64,000 bases of DNA from Pseudomonadota bacterium (GTDB lineage: Bacteria > Pseudomonadota > Alphaproteobacteria > Rhizobiales > Devosiaceae), in assembly GCA_023388175.1 (NCBI GenBank), contig JAEWGT010000011.1, forward strand, positions 248,001 through 312,000, given 5' to 3'. Position numbers and translations under genes: made by a program. Below the pieces are notes generated by a model, which did no database searches, had not been told where the DNA came from, and worked only from the letters and a program-made list of their open reading frames with translations. Shown one piece after another: positions 1 to 8,152 of the stretch (the first letter of the stretch is position 1; the number at the start of each line of letters is the position of its first letter).

Positions 1-561
1 GGCCCAAAGGAGCGGGAGGTCTGCTATGTTGGGGGGATCGTTTCCACCCGGGGCATTCGGGAGATTGTTCAAGCGGTCGGTTTGTCGCATTCGGACGTTC
101 GCCTGACTCTGGCCGGCACGTTTGTCGAACCCGACGTTCAAAACGAAGTGGAGCGGATGGCCGGATGGCCACGCGTCGACGCGCTTGGCTTTTTGTCCAG
201 GGACGGCGTGCGGGACGTGCTGGCACGCTCGATGGCGGGGCTGGTGACCCTGCACCCCACGGCCGCTTTTCTGGATTCTCTTCCCATCAAGATGTTCGAA
301 TACATGTCGGCGGGCCTGCCTGTTATCGCCTCCAACTTTCCGCTCTGGCGCGAGATTATCGAAGGCAATCAATGCGGTATTTGCGTCGATCCGATGAACC
401 CCGCGGCCATTGCCGCTGCGATCGACCAGCTAGCGGGCAATCCTGAATTGGCCAAGCAGATGGGCGAGAAAGGCCGCCGGGCGGTGTACGACCGCTACAA
501 TTGGGGCCAGGAGGAGAAAAATCTTCTTAGGCTTTATGGCAGCCTGCTGACGCCGTTTTGA
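1..561 (+). CDS. Glycosyltransferase family 4, C-terminal part (5' end outside window)
   Basis: The frame is open from base 1, so the gene starts upstream; 186 residues are visible. They form the C-terminal donor-binding half of a GT-B family 4 transferase: a YVGGI...RGI strand-turn at about residues 9-19, and the hallmark donor loop SLPIKMFEYMSAGLPVI at about residues 95-111, followed by the usual helices ending in a short C-terminus. GT4 enzymes transfer a nucleotide-activated sugar onto a lipid-linked acceptor at the inner face of the inner membrane. Its position directly before amino-sugar genes implies a role in assembling the same polysaccharide. Donor and acceptor cannot be read from the sequence. 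Confidence 0.85.
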   Translation, partial: GPKEREVCYVGGIVSTRGIREIVQAVGLSHSDVRLTLAGTFVEPDVQNEVERMAGWPRVDALGFLSRDGVRDVLARSMAGLVTLHPTAAFLDSLPIKMFEYMSAGLPVIASNFPLWREIIEGNQCGICVDPMNPAAIAAAIDQLAGNPELAKQMGEKGRRAVYDRYNWGQEEKNLLRLYGSLLTPF

Positions 562-673
562 CTGGGTCTTGGCGCAACGGATCGCCGAAATTCTCACCGC
601 CTGATCTGAGCCGGTGTGGACAACGCCAAACCGATCGGCTACCGCCGGAACGACACAAAGGGAAAATCGTTGC

Positions 674-1642
674 ATGACCGCTATAGCGCATGTCGGGCAC
701 GGCTATTGGGGCCGCAATCTGGCCCGCAATTTCTTTGAGTTGGGCCATTTGGCGGCCATCGTCGATCCCGACCCCAAGGCCGCCCGGAGCGCGGCCGAAG
801 CCTATGGTGTAAAAGCGGCCTCCTTTGAGGACGTCATAGCCGATCCCACGATCGACGCCGTCTCGCTGGCCTCTCCCGCTAGGCTGCATTTCACGCAGGC
901 CAAGGCGGCTGTCGAAGCCGGCAAGCATGTCTATGTCGAAAAGCCGCTGGCGCTCGACGTCAGGGAGGCGGAGGTGCTCTGCGCCCTGGCTGAAGCGCGC
1001 GGGCGTGTGCTGATGGTGGGGCATCTGCTGCAATATCATCCCATCTATGTCGCCTTGCGCCGCAAGGTGGAAAAGGGGGCTTTGGGCCGCATCCTCTACG
1101 TCTATTCCAATCGCTTGTCCTTGGGTAAATTCCGCACCGAGGAAAATGTCCTCTGGTCCTTCGCTCCGCACGATATTTCCATGATCCTGGGTCTGGTGGG
1201 CGAGGAGCCCGACGGTGTCACCGCGCAGGGCACAGTGGCCTTCACGCCTGGCGTCGCCGATCTGGTGACCGCACAGATGTCGTTCCCCGGCGGCGCGCGT
1301 GCTCACGTCCTAGTGTCCTGGATGCATCCGTTCAAGGAACAGTCCCTGGTTGTGATCGGCGACAAGGCCATGGCGGTCTTCGAGGACAGCCATCCCGAAT
1401 GGGAGCAGAAATTGGTGATCTATCCGCATCGTATCGACCGCAGTGGACTGGTGCCCCTACCGGTCAAGGCCGAGAGCGAGCGCGTTGTCGTCGAGAAGGG
1501 GGAGCCGCTCAAGGCCGAATGCAGGCATTTCGTCGCCGCGATCGAGAACGGCACCGCGCCCATTACCGATGCCCGCGAAGGGCTGGCCGTGCTCAAGGTT
1601 CTGGACGCGGCCGAGCGCGCCTTGCAAGGAGATGTAGCATGA
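674..1642 (+). CDS. Gfo/Idh/MocA oxidoreductase, WbpB/WlbA-like UDP-sugar 3-dehydrogenase
   Basis: A 322-residue NAD(P)-dependent dehydrogenase. The N-terminal Rossmann fold starts with GHGYWGRN (residues 8-15), and the family signature EKP lies at residues 89-91. ATG 674 is preferred over an in-frame GTG 20 codons upstream because the Rossmann strand then begins at residue 2 and an AAGGGAAAA ribosome site lies just upstream. The next gene, a WbpD-like acyltransferase, overlaps by ATGA. That pairing matches WbpB-WbpD of UDP-GlcNAc(3NAc)A synthesis, where the dehydrogenase oxidises C3 of UDP-GlcNAcA before transamination. The partner genes WbpA and WbpE are not seen here, so the exact substrate is inferred; a general sugar dehydrogenase is the alternative. 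Confidence 0.8.
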   Translation: MTAIAHVGHGYWGRNLARNFFELGHLAAIVDPDPKAARSAAEAYGVKAASFEDVIADPTIDAVSLASPARLHFTQAKAAVEAGKHVYVEKPLALDVREAEVLCALAEARGRVLMVGHLLQYHPIYVALRRKVEKGALGRILYVYSNRLSLGKFRTEENVLWSFAPHDISMILGLVGEEPDGVTAQGTVAFTPGVADLVTAQMSFPGGARAHVLVSWMHPFKEQSLVVIGDKAMAVFEDSHPEWEQKLVIYPHRIDRSGLVPLPVKAESERVVVEKGEPLKAECRHFVAAIENGTAPITDAREGLAVLKVLDAAERALQGDVA

Positions 1643-2214
1643 GCAAGGAAGCTTCCCCCTTCATTCATGAAAGCGCCTATGTCGACAATGACGTCGAGTT
1701 GGGCGCCGGTACCAAGATCTGGCATTTCAGCCATATCCTGCCGCGAACCCGGATCGGGCGGAACGTTTCGGTGGGCCAGAATGTGGTGGTCGGCCCGGAC
1801 GTCACTGTCGGCGACAATTGCAAGATCCAGAACAATGTCTCGCTCTATAAGGGGGTGATTCTGGAACAGGGCGTTTTTTGCGGCCCCTCCTGCGTCTTCA
1901 CCAATGTCCTCAACCCGCGTGCCGAGGTGGAGCGCAAGGATAAGTTCCGCCAGACCTTGGTGCGGCGCGGAGCCACGATCGGCGCCAACGCCACCATCGT
2001 TTGCGGGCACGAACTGGGCGAATATTGCATGATCGGAGCAGGGGCGGTGGTGACCAAGGACGTGCCGGCCCATGCGCTGGTGGTGGGTGTGCCGGCACGC
2101 CGCATGGGCTGGGTGTCGCGCGCCGGGGAAATCCTCGACGAGACCCTGGTCTGCCCACGGACAGGCGAGCGATATGCGGTAGATGGCGAAGGGTTGCGGG
2201 TGGTCGAATTATAG
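1639..2214 (+). CDS. Left-handed beta-helix N-acetyltransferase, WbpD/WlbB-like
   Basis: A 191-residue protein, the same length as WbpD of Pseudomonas. Hexapeptide (isoleucine-patch) repeats run from about residue 10 to 150, with turns such as IGRNVSVGQNVVVGPDVTVG and TIGANATIVCGHELG, and a C-terminal AVVTKDVPAHALVVGVPAR motif typical of trimeric sugar acetyltransferases that use acetyl-CoA. It probably acetylates the amino group of a UDP-3-amino sugar. The ATG lies inside the stop of the preceding dehydrogenase (ATGA, 1639-1642), implying translational coupling. PglD-like 4-N-acetylation for the dehydratase/aminotransferase block at 13582-16654 is a less likely alternative, since PglD proteins carry an extra N-terminal Rossmann-like domain that is absent here. 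Confidence 0.85.
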   Translation: MSKEASPFIHESAYVDNDVELGAGTKIWHFSHILPRTRIGRNVSVGQNVVVGPDVTVGDNCKIQNNVSLYKGVILEQGVFCGPSCVFTNVLNPRAEVERKDKFRQTLVRRGATIGANATIVCGHELGEYCMIGAGAVVTKDVPAHALVVGVPARRMGWVSRAGEILDETLVCPRTGERYAVDGEGLRVVEL

Positions 2215-2271
2215 TCCCCTAGTCGGAGCAATGTGCTGGGACCCTACCTACCGTCAAGAAGTTAAGCCAAA

Positions 2272-4083
2272 ATGCAGAATCGCAATATGCAGAAATATAA
2301 CATATGTATTTATAAATATATTGCCTCTACTCTCTCAATGATGGCGTTATTTCTGGTTTTATTTAGAATCCTTATATTCAGTGGGCATGGATTGGATTTT
2401 ACTGATGAAGGGTTTTATTTAAATTGGATATCTGATCCATTTATATACGAATCATCGACAACACAATTCGGCTTTATATATCATTATATATATAAATTAC
2501 TGTTAGGAAATATACTTTCGCTTAGGGTGGCGAATGTAGTTGCGACCTTTTTTCTTTCTTGGTGTTTGGTCTATCTGCTCCTGGTTGCTGTTGCTCCAGA
2601 ATCCAAGATGGCGCGCTGGACGCTTTATGTGATCTCGTCGGGTTTCGCCGCTAGCTCCCTTATCTTGTTCGATACATGGATATTGACGCCGAACTACAAT
2701 AGCCTTGCATTGCAGGCGCTACTTATCACGAGCATCGGTTTTATTCTTTCAGAAAAAAAAGCCAGCTATAAAAGCCTTCTCGGGGCGGTGCTGATCGGTG
2801 TCGGCGGATGGCTAGCCTTCATGGCTAAGCCTAGCACCGCGCTGGCCTTGGCCGTCGGTGTTTTCCTCGGTCTTTGTATTTCCCGCAAATTTTTGGCGCG
2901 ATTGGTGCTTTTGTCTGCCGCTGTGTCGGGGTTGCTTCTTGCCGCGAGCGCGATCCTCATCGATGGGTCCATCGAAGGATTTATACGGCGAATCCAATTG
3001 GGTGTAGAAGCGGGTGCCCATCTCGGTAGTGGGCATACATTCTCTAATATTGTCAGGATTGATTCGTTTAGTCCTAGAATTTCTCTATTGCTTATTGCTG
3101 TTGGCATTTCTATATTTTCATTTTTTCTGTTATATTTCTTCGATAGTAAAAAGTATTTTCCTATTTCTGCTATCCTGATATTTATATTGTTCGTTTTCAT
3201 GGTCCTGGTGAATTCGGATCATATATCGCTGGGAGGACGGTTTGACTATTTTCAGGAATTTCTGATTTTTAGCGTCGTGCTTGCCGGGCTGTTTTACGGC
3301 CTGATTTTTCGAACGCCGGGACAGTTGACGTTATCGCAATGGACCATTGCGGGCCTGTTTCTAATAATGCCGTATATTTATGCGTTTGGAACCAATGGCA
3401 ATTATTGGCGATCCGGCAGTTCGGCTGGTATTTTCTGGCTTCTGGCCGCCTTGACCCTGCTGGCACCCTTGGCGCGCGAACGCGCAAGCTGGCTGTTTGC
3501 CCTGCCATTGGTGCTTGTGACCCAGGCGGTGACCGCCACGCTGCTGCAAACAGGCTGGGAACAGCCGTATCGGCAACCGGAATCCCTTCGCATGAACGAC
3601 ACGGCGCAGAAAATCGGTCCATCCAGCTCGACGCTGATGCTGTCGTCCGACTATGCGGCCTATCTTGAAACGGCGATGACGGTGGCGGTGGGTGCCGGCT
3701 TTGAGCCTGCCACGCCGGTCATCGATCTTTCCGGGCAGTCTCCCGGATTGCTTTACGCGCTTAGCGCTGAAAGCCTGGGCCAGCCTTGGATCATCGGCGG
3801 TTATCCGGGAAGCCTCGAATTTGCGGAAGCCGCCTTGAGCCGGACATCTTGCGACCGGCTCGCCACGGCCTGGGTGCTACTTGAGCCCGATGGTCCCCGC
3901 AGCATTCCGACCGAGCTGATGACCAATTTGGGGACGGGTTTTCCAACCGGCTACGAGAAGGCCGGCACATGGGAGACCGCCGCTGGGGCCGGGGGACATG
4001 CCGCTCGCCGCATCCAGGAGTTCTATAAGCCCATGGCGCCGGACGAGACATCGAAAACCTGCATGGCGTTGCGCCAGGGATAG
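2272..4083 (+). CDS. GT-C-type integral membrane glycosyltransferase (ArnT/GtrC-like role inferred)
   Basis: A 603-residue protein with roughly eleven hydrophobic segments between residues 15 and 425 and a soluble C-terminal tail. After the first membrane segment comes LDFTDEGFYL, the acidic first-loop motif expected of GT-C enzymes, which take sugar from a polyprenyl-phosphate donor on the periplasmic side. I recognise no specific family beyond that. Base composition is odd: 2272-2570 and about 3040-3220 are very AT-rich, while the 3' part matches the GC-rich neighbours, suggesting recent acquisition or recombination. An eight-adenine run lies at 2753-2760 within codons for SEKKA. Neighbours (WecE, an ArnE/F-like carrier, a GtrB-like transferase) support a role as terminal transferase of a lipid-carrier pathway. 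Confidence 0.65.
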   Translation: MQNRNMQKYNICIYKYIASTLSMMALFLVLFRILIFSGHGLDFTDEGFYLNWISDPFIYESSTTQFGFIYHYIYKLLLGNILSLRVANVVATFFLSWCLVYLLLVAVAPESKMARWTLYVISSGFAASSLILFDTWILTPNYNSLALQALLITSIGFILSEKKASYKSLLGAVLIGVGGWLAFMAKPSTALALAVGVFLGLCISRKFLARLVLLSAAVSGLLLAASAILIDGSIEGFIRRIQLGVEAGAHLGSGHTFSNIVRIDSFSPRISLLLIAVGISIFSFFLLYFFDSKKYFPISAILIFILFVFMVLVNSDHISLGGRFDYFQEFLIFSVVLAGLFYGLIFRTPGQLTLSQWTIAGLFLIMPYIYAFGTNGNYWRSGSSAGIFWLLAALTLLAPLARERASWLFALPLVLVTQAVTATLLQTGWEQPYRQPESLRMNDTAQKIGPSSSTLMLSSDYAAYLETAMTVAVGAGFEPATPVIDLSGQSPGLLYALSAESLGQPWIIGGYPGSLEFAEAALSRTSCDRLATAWVLLEPDGPRSIPTELMTNLGTGFPTGYEKAGTWETAAGAGGHAARRIQEFYKPMAPDETSKTCMALRQG

Positions 4084-4103
4084 TTTACCAAGGAGCATCC
4101 GCC

Positions 4104-5243
4104 TTGTCCGAAGACGCCGTGCCATTTAATCGTGCTACTCTGCTGGGCCGTGAGATTGACAATATTCGCGACGCCATCGCTTCAGGCCAAGTTTCGGGCG
4201 ACGGCAGGTTCACGCGGCTGTGCAACACATGGCTCGAGGAGCGTTTGGGCGCAGCCAAGGCGCTGCTGACCCATTCCTGCACCGCGGCGCTGGAAATGGC
4301 CGCCATCCTTTGCGACCTGACGGTCGGCGATGAAGTCATCATGCCGTCCTTCACCTTCGTATCGACCGCCAATGCCGTGGTGCTGCGTGGCGCCGTGCCG
4401 GTCTTCGTCGATATCGATCCTCTGACGCTGAACATCGATCCCGCCGCCATCGCCGCAGCGATCACCTCGCGCACTAAAGCGATCTTCGTGGTGCACTATG
4501 CCGGGGTGCCTTGCGATATGGATGCGATCAACGCGGTCGCCCGGGCTAACGGGCTCACGGTCGTGGAGGATGCGGCCCAGGCGCTGGGCTCGACCTATAA
4601 GGGCCGGCCGGCTGGCGTGCTCGCTGACATGGCCGCCTTCTCATTTCACCAGACCAAGAACCTCAATTCAGGGGAGGGGGGCGCGCTGATCCTTGCCGAT
4701 CCTAGATTTTCCGAGCGTGCCGAAATCATTCGCGAAAAGGGCACCAATCGCAGCCGGTTCTTCCGGGGACAAACGGACAAATATACCTGGGTGGATGTGG
4801 GCTCGTCCTATTTGCCCAGCGATATTCTGGCGGCATACCTCATCACCCAGCTGCAGGCCATCGATCAGTTGAACGATGATCGCTTAGCCACCTGGAACCT
4901 TTATCATGAGGCCTTCGCCGGGCTGGAGGCGGCTGGCCACGCCGTCCGTCCGGCCATTCCAAGCTACGCCACCCATAATGGCCACATCTATTATCTCCTG
5001 CTCGATGATCGGGTGAACCGCGACGATTTCCTGCTGTCCCTGCGCCGCAGTGACGTTTCAGCGACCTTCCACTATGTTCCACTCCATTCGAGTCCAGCGG
5101 GACTGAGATATGGCCGGTGCGCGGCTGCGCTTCCGGTCACCGAATCCATCGCCGAGCGGCTGGTTCGCTTGCCCCTCTATTATGAGATGGGCGCGGCCAG
5201 GAACCGGGTTATCGGGACGACCCTTCGTTATTTTGGAGGCTGA
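4104..5243 (+). CDS. wecE: dTDP-4-amino-4,6-dideoxygalactose transaminase WecE
   Basis: A 379-residue PLP-dependent aminotransferase of the DegT/DnrJ/EryC1 family. WecE-specific blocks are present: PSFTFVSTANA (81-91), RTKAIFVVHYAG (123-134), EDAAQ (155-159), PLP lysine in FHQTKNLNSGEGG (K185), and KGTNRSRFFRGQTDKYTW followed by GSSYLPS. WecE converts dTDP-4-keto-6-deoxy-D-glucose plus glutamate into dTDP-4-amino-4,6-dideoxy-D-galactose (dTDP-Fuc4N). Its substrate would come from rmlA/rmlB at 8950-10934. The start is TTG 4104, set by an AAGGAG ribosome site eight bases upstream. In enterobacteria WecE is paired with the acetyltransferase WecD; none is seen here, but an N-formyltransferase lies 400 bp downstream on the other strand. 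Confidence 0.9.
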   Translation: MSEDAVPFNRATLLGREIDNIRDAIASGQVSGDGRFTRLCNTWLEERLGAAKALLTHSCTAALEMAAILCDLTVGDEVIMPSFTFVSTANAVVLRGAVPVFVDIDPLTLNIDPAAIAAAITSRTKAIFVVHYAGVPCDMDAINAVARANGLTVVEDAAQALGSTYKGRPAGVLADMAAFSFHQTKNLNSGEGGALILADPRFSERAEIIREKGTNRSRFFRGQTDKYTWVDVGSSYLPSDILAAYLITQLQAIDQLNDDRLATWNLYHEAFAGLEAAGHAVRPAIPSYATHNGHIYYLLLDDRVNRDDFLLSLRRSDVSATFHYVPLHSSPAGLRYGRCAAALPVTESIAERLVRLPLYYEMGAARNRVIGTTLRYFGG

Positions 5244-5274
5244 GCTTTCGCCTTCTCGCCAAAGGAACAGGCCC

Positions 5275-5652
5275 TTGGAAACACGTCTTGCCGGCATGGG
5301 CATCATCTTCGCCGCCGTTGCCCTGTTGACGATAGCGCAGGTCACCATCAAGGCCCGGCTGTCGGTCCATGGAGCGGTGCCGTTTGAATTCGGCGGTCTG
5401 CTGCGCTATACAATCGCGCTGTTGCGCGACTGGCAGCTTGTCCTAGCTGGATTTGCCCTGATCGGTGCCAGCTTCTTCTGGTACGCCGGCGTGTCGCGCG
5501 TTCCGCTGAGTCAGGCCTATGCGCTCGCGGCGACAACATACCCGCTGATCCTTATCGGGGCCGTTCTTATCCTGCACGAGCCGTTGACCTGGCAGGGAAT
5601 CGTGGGAAACCTGGCGATCGTGGCCGGGATCGTCCTGATCTCGTTAGGTTAA
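5275..5652 (+). CDS. Small four-helix EamA/SMR-type membrane protein, ArnE/ArnF-like carrier
   Basis: A 125-residue protein with four hydrophobic helices (about residues 5-25, 45-65, 72-90 and 102-122). It contains the SMR/EamA hallmark RVPLSQAYALAATTYPLILIG and ends in LTWQGIVGNLAIVAGIVLISLG, as in the ArnE/ArnF subunits proposed to flip Ara4N-phosphoundecaprenol. The start is taken as TTG 5275, with AAAGGAACAG directly upstream and placement just after the wecE stop; an open frame further upstream overlaps wecE and looks non-coding. Context (wecE before it, an ArnC/GtrB-like transferase opposite) suggests it flips a polyprenyl-phosphate-linked deoxyamino sugar. A drug or metabolite exporter is possible but less consistent with the context. 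Confidence 0.75.
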   Translation: METRLAGMGIIFAAVALLTIAQVTIKARLSVHGAVPFEFGGLLRYTIALLRDWQLVLAGFALIGASFFWYAGVSRVPLSQAYALAATTYPLILIGAVLILHEPLTWQGIVGNLAIVAGIVLISLG

Positions 5653-6335
5653 TCGACATTGAATTTCGCACGCAGATAATGCGCAGCGAAATCCATGATG
5701 TCCTCATCGATGTCCGGGAAGAAAGGCCCGTCCGAAAGTGTTGCGCCCGTGACGGCATGGGGGTGGGGAGGATTGAGCAAACGGGCGGTCTCGATCCAGC
5801 GCATCACCTGTATGCCCAGCGGCACGGCGCGACGGAACAAGGCGAGCCCAAGCGCTTTCGGGGTCATGCCGCCGATGGGATGGATCGCCTGCGCGATGAT
5901 CGGGCCCGTGTCCATGCCGTCATCGACGATGTGATAGGTAACCCCCGCGATCGTCATGCCTGAAGCCGCGGCCTGCTCGATGGCGCCTTTGCCCCGGAAC
6001 AGGGGCAGGAGGGCCATGTGCAAATTGACGATCCTTCCTTCGAACCGCCGAACGACACCTCTCGGCAGCAGCCAATCGAATGTAAGGAAAAGGCTGTCAG
6101 CGGTGCTGTCAATGAGATGCTTGCCGAGGGCATCTCGGAAGTCGTCCCGGTTTGGAAAGCCGGACCGGTCGACGATATCCACCGCAATTCCATACGCCTC
6201 CGCCGTCGGCCGGAAGAGGTCCGGGCGGTCCACAAGGACCGAAGCCTCGTCCAGCTCCAGCAGGCCTGCCCTTTGTGCGCTGAAGATGGCTTCAACGACA
6301 CGCCCATGCCCGGAAACGCAAAACTTAGTCCCCAT
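5649..6335 (-). CDS. Sugar N-formyltransferase (ArnA-N/VioF/WbkC-type)
   Basis: A 228-residue formyltransferase-fold protein. The catalytic triad of the methionyl-tRNA/sugar formyltransferase superfamily is present: N104 and H106 in VNLHMALLP, and D142 in DDGMDTGPI, with the same 38-residue spacing as N102/H104/D140 in ArnA. Such enzymes use N10-formyltetrahydrofolate to formylate an amino sugar nucleotide. The nearest candidate substrate is the WecE product dTDP-Fuc4N. It overlaps the upstream GT2 gene by 11 bp and converges with the ArnE/F-like gene, sharing 4 bp (5649-5652). It is shorter than ArnA's N-terminal domain and lacks the C-terminal OB-type domain of tRNA formyltransferases, so a tRNA role is unlikely. 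Substrate identity is inference. Confidence 0.85.
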   Translation of the reverse strand: MGTKFCVSGHGRVVEAIFSAQRAGLLELDEASVLVDRPDLFRPTAEAYGIAVDIVDRSGFPNRDDFRDALGKHLIDSTADSLFLTFDWLLPRGVVRRFEGRIVNLHMALLPLFRGKGAIEQAAASGMTIAGVTYHIVDDGMDTGPIIAQAIHPIGGMTPKALGLALFRRAVPLGIQVMRWIETARLLNPPHPHAVTGATLSDGPFFPDIDEDIMDFAAHYLRAKFNVD

Positions 6336-7287
6336 CGGAGTTGCTATGCAGTCTTCTGATAATGAAGCGGGGGCGCCCTATGGATTGCTCATAGATATGC
6401 GAGATGTAGAGGCCGATTGTGCCCAGGCACCCCAGGATCACGCCGCCGAGAAACCACATGGAGACGATCAGGGTCGAGAAACCGTCGAGGATTTGATCCG
6501 GGTGGAGGATTTTTATTATCGTGAAATAAAGTCCGATCATCATGGAAACGAACATGATCGCCATTCCGAGAATGAAGACGAATATCAGCGGAAATGAGGA
6601 AAATGCAATAGTGGCGAGGACGGCGAGCTGGATTCTCTTGGTCCATGAATAGGAGGAGGGCGAATCCCGCTCCTCCCGTTCTATTTTGATGAATTTTTGA
6701 TTGAAGCCCGGCCAGGCGAACATGCCGCCCAGGAAGACATTGCGGTCCGGCATGGAGAGCAGGGCGTCCACATAATTGCGCCGCATGAGCCGGACATTGG
6801 CCAGATTCTGCTGCACCGGCGTTCTGGAGATATTCCGCATGGTCCACCAGAACAAATTTCCGGTGGCTTTCCGCACGCTGCTTTGGCCAGCGCGATCATG
6901 ATATCCCGAGACGACATCGATATCGCCGTTCTTCTGCATCTCGGCGAAGAAGTCGGTGAGTAGCTCGGGCTTTTCTTCGAGGTCGCTATCGATGAAGAAG
7001 ACCAGTTCGCCCTGTGACTGCTGCAATCCGGCCAGAATGGCGTTGTGGTGACCGAAATTCCGCGACAGCTCGACAACCACGACATGGCTGAGGGACCTTA
7101 CTGCCTCCAACGCGCGGTCGAGGGAGGCGTCCGGCGATCCGTCGTCGACGAGTATGACCTCGAAACGATCCGTCACGGCCGCCGCCGATTCATGCATTCG
7201 GGTAACAAACTCTCCTACGAATTTTTCCGATTTATAGAGAGTTGTTACGCATGAGAGCTTTGGCTTCGTCATAGTTCGATCGATCAT
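6325..7287 (-). CDS. Polyprenyl-phosphate glycosyltransferase, GT2, ArnC/GtrB-like
   Basis: A 320-residue protein with an N-terminal GT-A domain: VDDGSPD at 48-54, SRNFGHHNA at 75-83 and the metal/nucleotide-binding FIDSDLEEKPEL at 99-110. Two transmembrane helices follow (about residues 225-250 and 270-292), then the GtrB/ArnC/DPM-type ending YISHIYEQSIGRPRFIIRR. This family attaches a sugar to undecaprenyl phosphate at the cytoplasmic face. Start: ATG 7287, or ATG 7272 (MTKPKLSCV), which is closer to the first beta strand; neither has a good ribosome site. It is the upstream partner of the overlapping formyltransferase gene. The donor is probably the locus's own deoxyamino sugar, by analogy with ArnC, but that is not proven by sequence. 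Confidence 0.88.
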   Translation of the reverse strand: MIDRTMTKPKLSCVTTLYKSEKFVGEFVTRMHESAAAVTDRFEVILVDDGSPDASLDRALEAVRSLSHVVVVELSRNFGHHNAILAGLQQSQGELVFFIDSDLEEKPELLTDFFAEMQKNGDIDVVSGYHDRAGQSSVRKATGNLFWWTMRNISRTPVQQNLANVRLMRRNYVDALLSMPDRNVFLGGMFAWPGFNQKFIKIEREERDSPSSYSWTKRIQLAVLATIAFSSFPLIFVFILGMAIMFVSMMIGLYFTIIKILHPDQILDGFSTLIVSMWFLGGVILGCLGTIGLYISHIYEQSIGRPRFIIRRLHSNSDGD

Positions 7288-7294
7288 GTACGTG

Positions 7295-8152
7295 CTATTC
7301 GACCGCCTTGGCGACGACTAGGACGCTCGAACCGAAAGCGATGTCCCGGCCCGAGGCGATTTTGGCCAGCTCGCGGCGAAATGAATGTTGCAGCAGTTTT
7401 CCCGCCCAACCCGAAGGCAGTGTATGCTGAGCAGCGATGTTCGCCGTGCTGGTTTTCTGCTTTTGAAACAATCCTGGAATACTCCGCATTAGAAAGATGG
7501 CCGGCACCAGGGTCGAAAAAAAATAGGTCGCCCGTAACGGCATGAAGCCCGCCGCGCGCAGAATTTCAAGCAGATGGGCGCGGGTATAGCGCCGAAAATG
7601 TCCCGCCTCCACATCCTCGTTCGACCACAGCGCGTGGAAGGCCGGCACCGTGATATAGATCATGCCGCCCGGCACCAGCGAGAGACGGAGCCTCACCAGC
7701 GCATGCATATCGTCTTCGATATGCTCGAGTACGTCGAACAGGCCCGCTGCGGGCAAGCTTCCGGGCACGACAGCCAGATTTTGAAAAGCCGCTTCTATCA
7801 CCGGCAAGCCCCGTCGGCGCGCGGTGAGTGCGCCCGAATGATCGGGCTCCACCACCACACAGGAAAGACCCGCCGACGCCAGCGCCAGGCTGACGAAACC
7901 ATTGCCTCCGCCGATATCGAAAATCGCGCCCGCCGGAGGATGCTGGCTGATTATGTTGCTGATCACCGCACTGCGGTGGGCAAACCAAAAGGAATGCGGC
8001 TCGATATCGGCCAAAGCGGCAAGGTCGGAATCCGGATAGGAGATGTCAGCGGGGGAGAAATTGGCCCAATGGTAGTCGGCGACGCGACTGAGCCCCGCTA
8101 CGCCACCGCACCAGTCGTCAAATTTGGAGATGGAAAACTCGGTCTGCATCAT
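7295..8152 (-). CDS. Class I SAM-dependent methyltransferase (UbiG/Methyltransf_11 type)
   Basis: A 285-residue protein. Motif I FDIGGGNGFVSLA lies at about 78-90, an acidic residue ends beta-2 (VVVEPDH), and motif post-I/II LFDVLEHIEDD near 140-150 is typical of methyltransferases acting on small molecules or lipid/sugar acceptors. The last 60 residues contain a hydrophobic stretch (YFFSTLVPAIFLMRSIP), suggesting membrane association. Its ATG-ATG start directly abuts the TAA stop of the WbqC-family gene upstream and it lies 7 bp before the GT2 gene, so it is in the same operon. Likely role: O-methylation of a sugar residue or lipid-linked intermediate; the acceptor is unknown. Confidence 0.8.
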   Translation of the reverse strand: MMQTEFSISKFDDWCGGVAGLSRVADYHWANFSPADISYPDSDLAALADIEPHSFWFAHRSAVISNIISQHPPAGAIFDIGGGNGFVSLALASAGLSCVVVEPDHSGALTARRRGLPVIEAAFQNLAVVPGSLPAAGLFDVLEHIEDDMHALVRLRLSLVPGGMIYITVPAFHALWSNEDVEAGHFRRYTRAHLLEILRAAGFMPLRATYFFSTLVPAIFLMRSIPGLFQKQKTSTANIAAQHTLPSGWAGKLLQHSFRRELAKIASGRDIAFGSSVLVVAKAVE

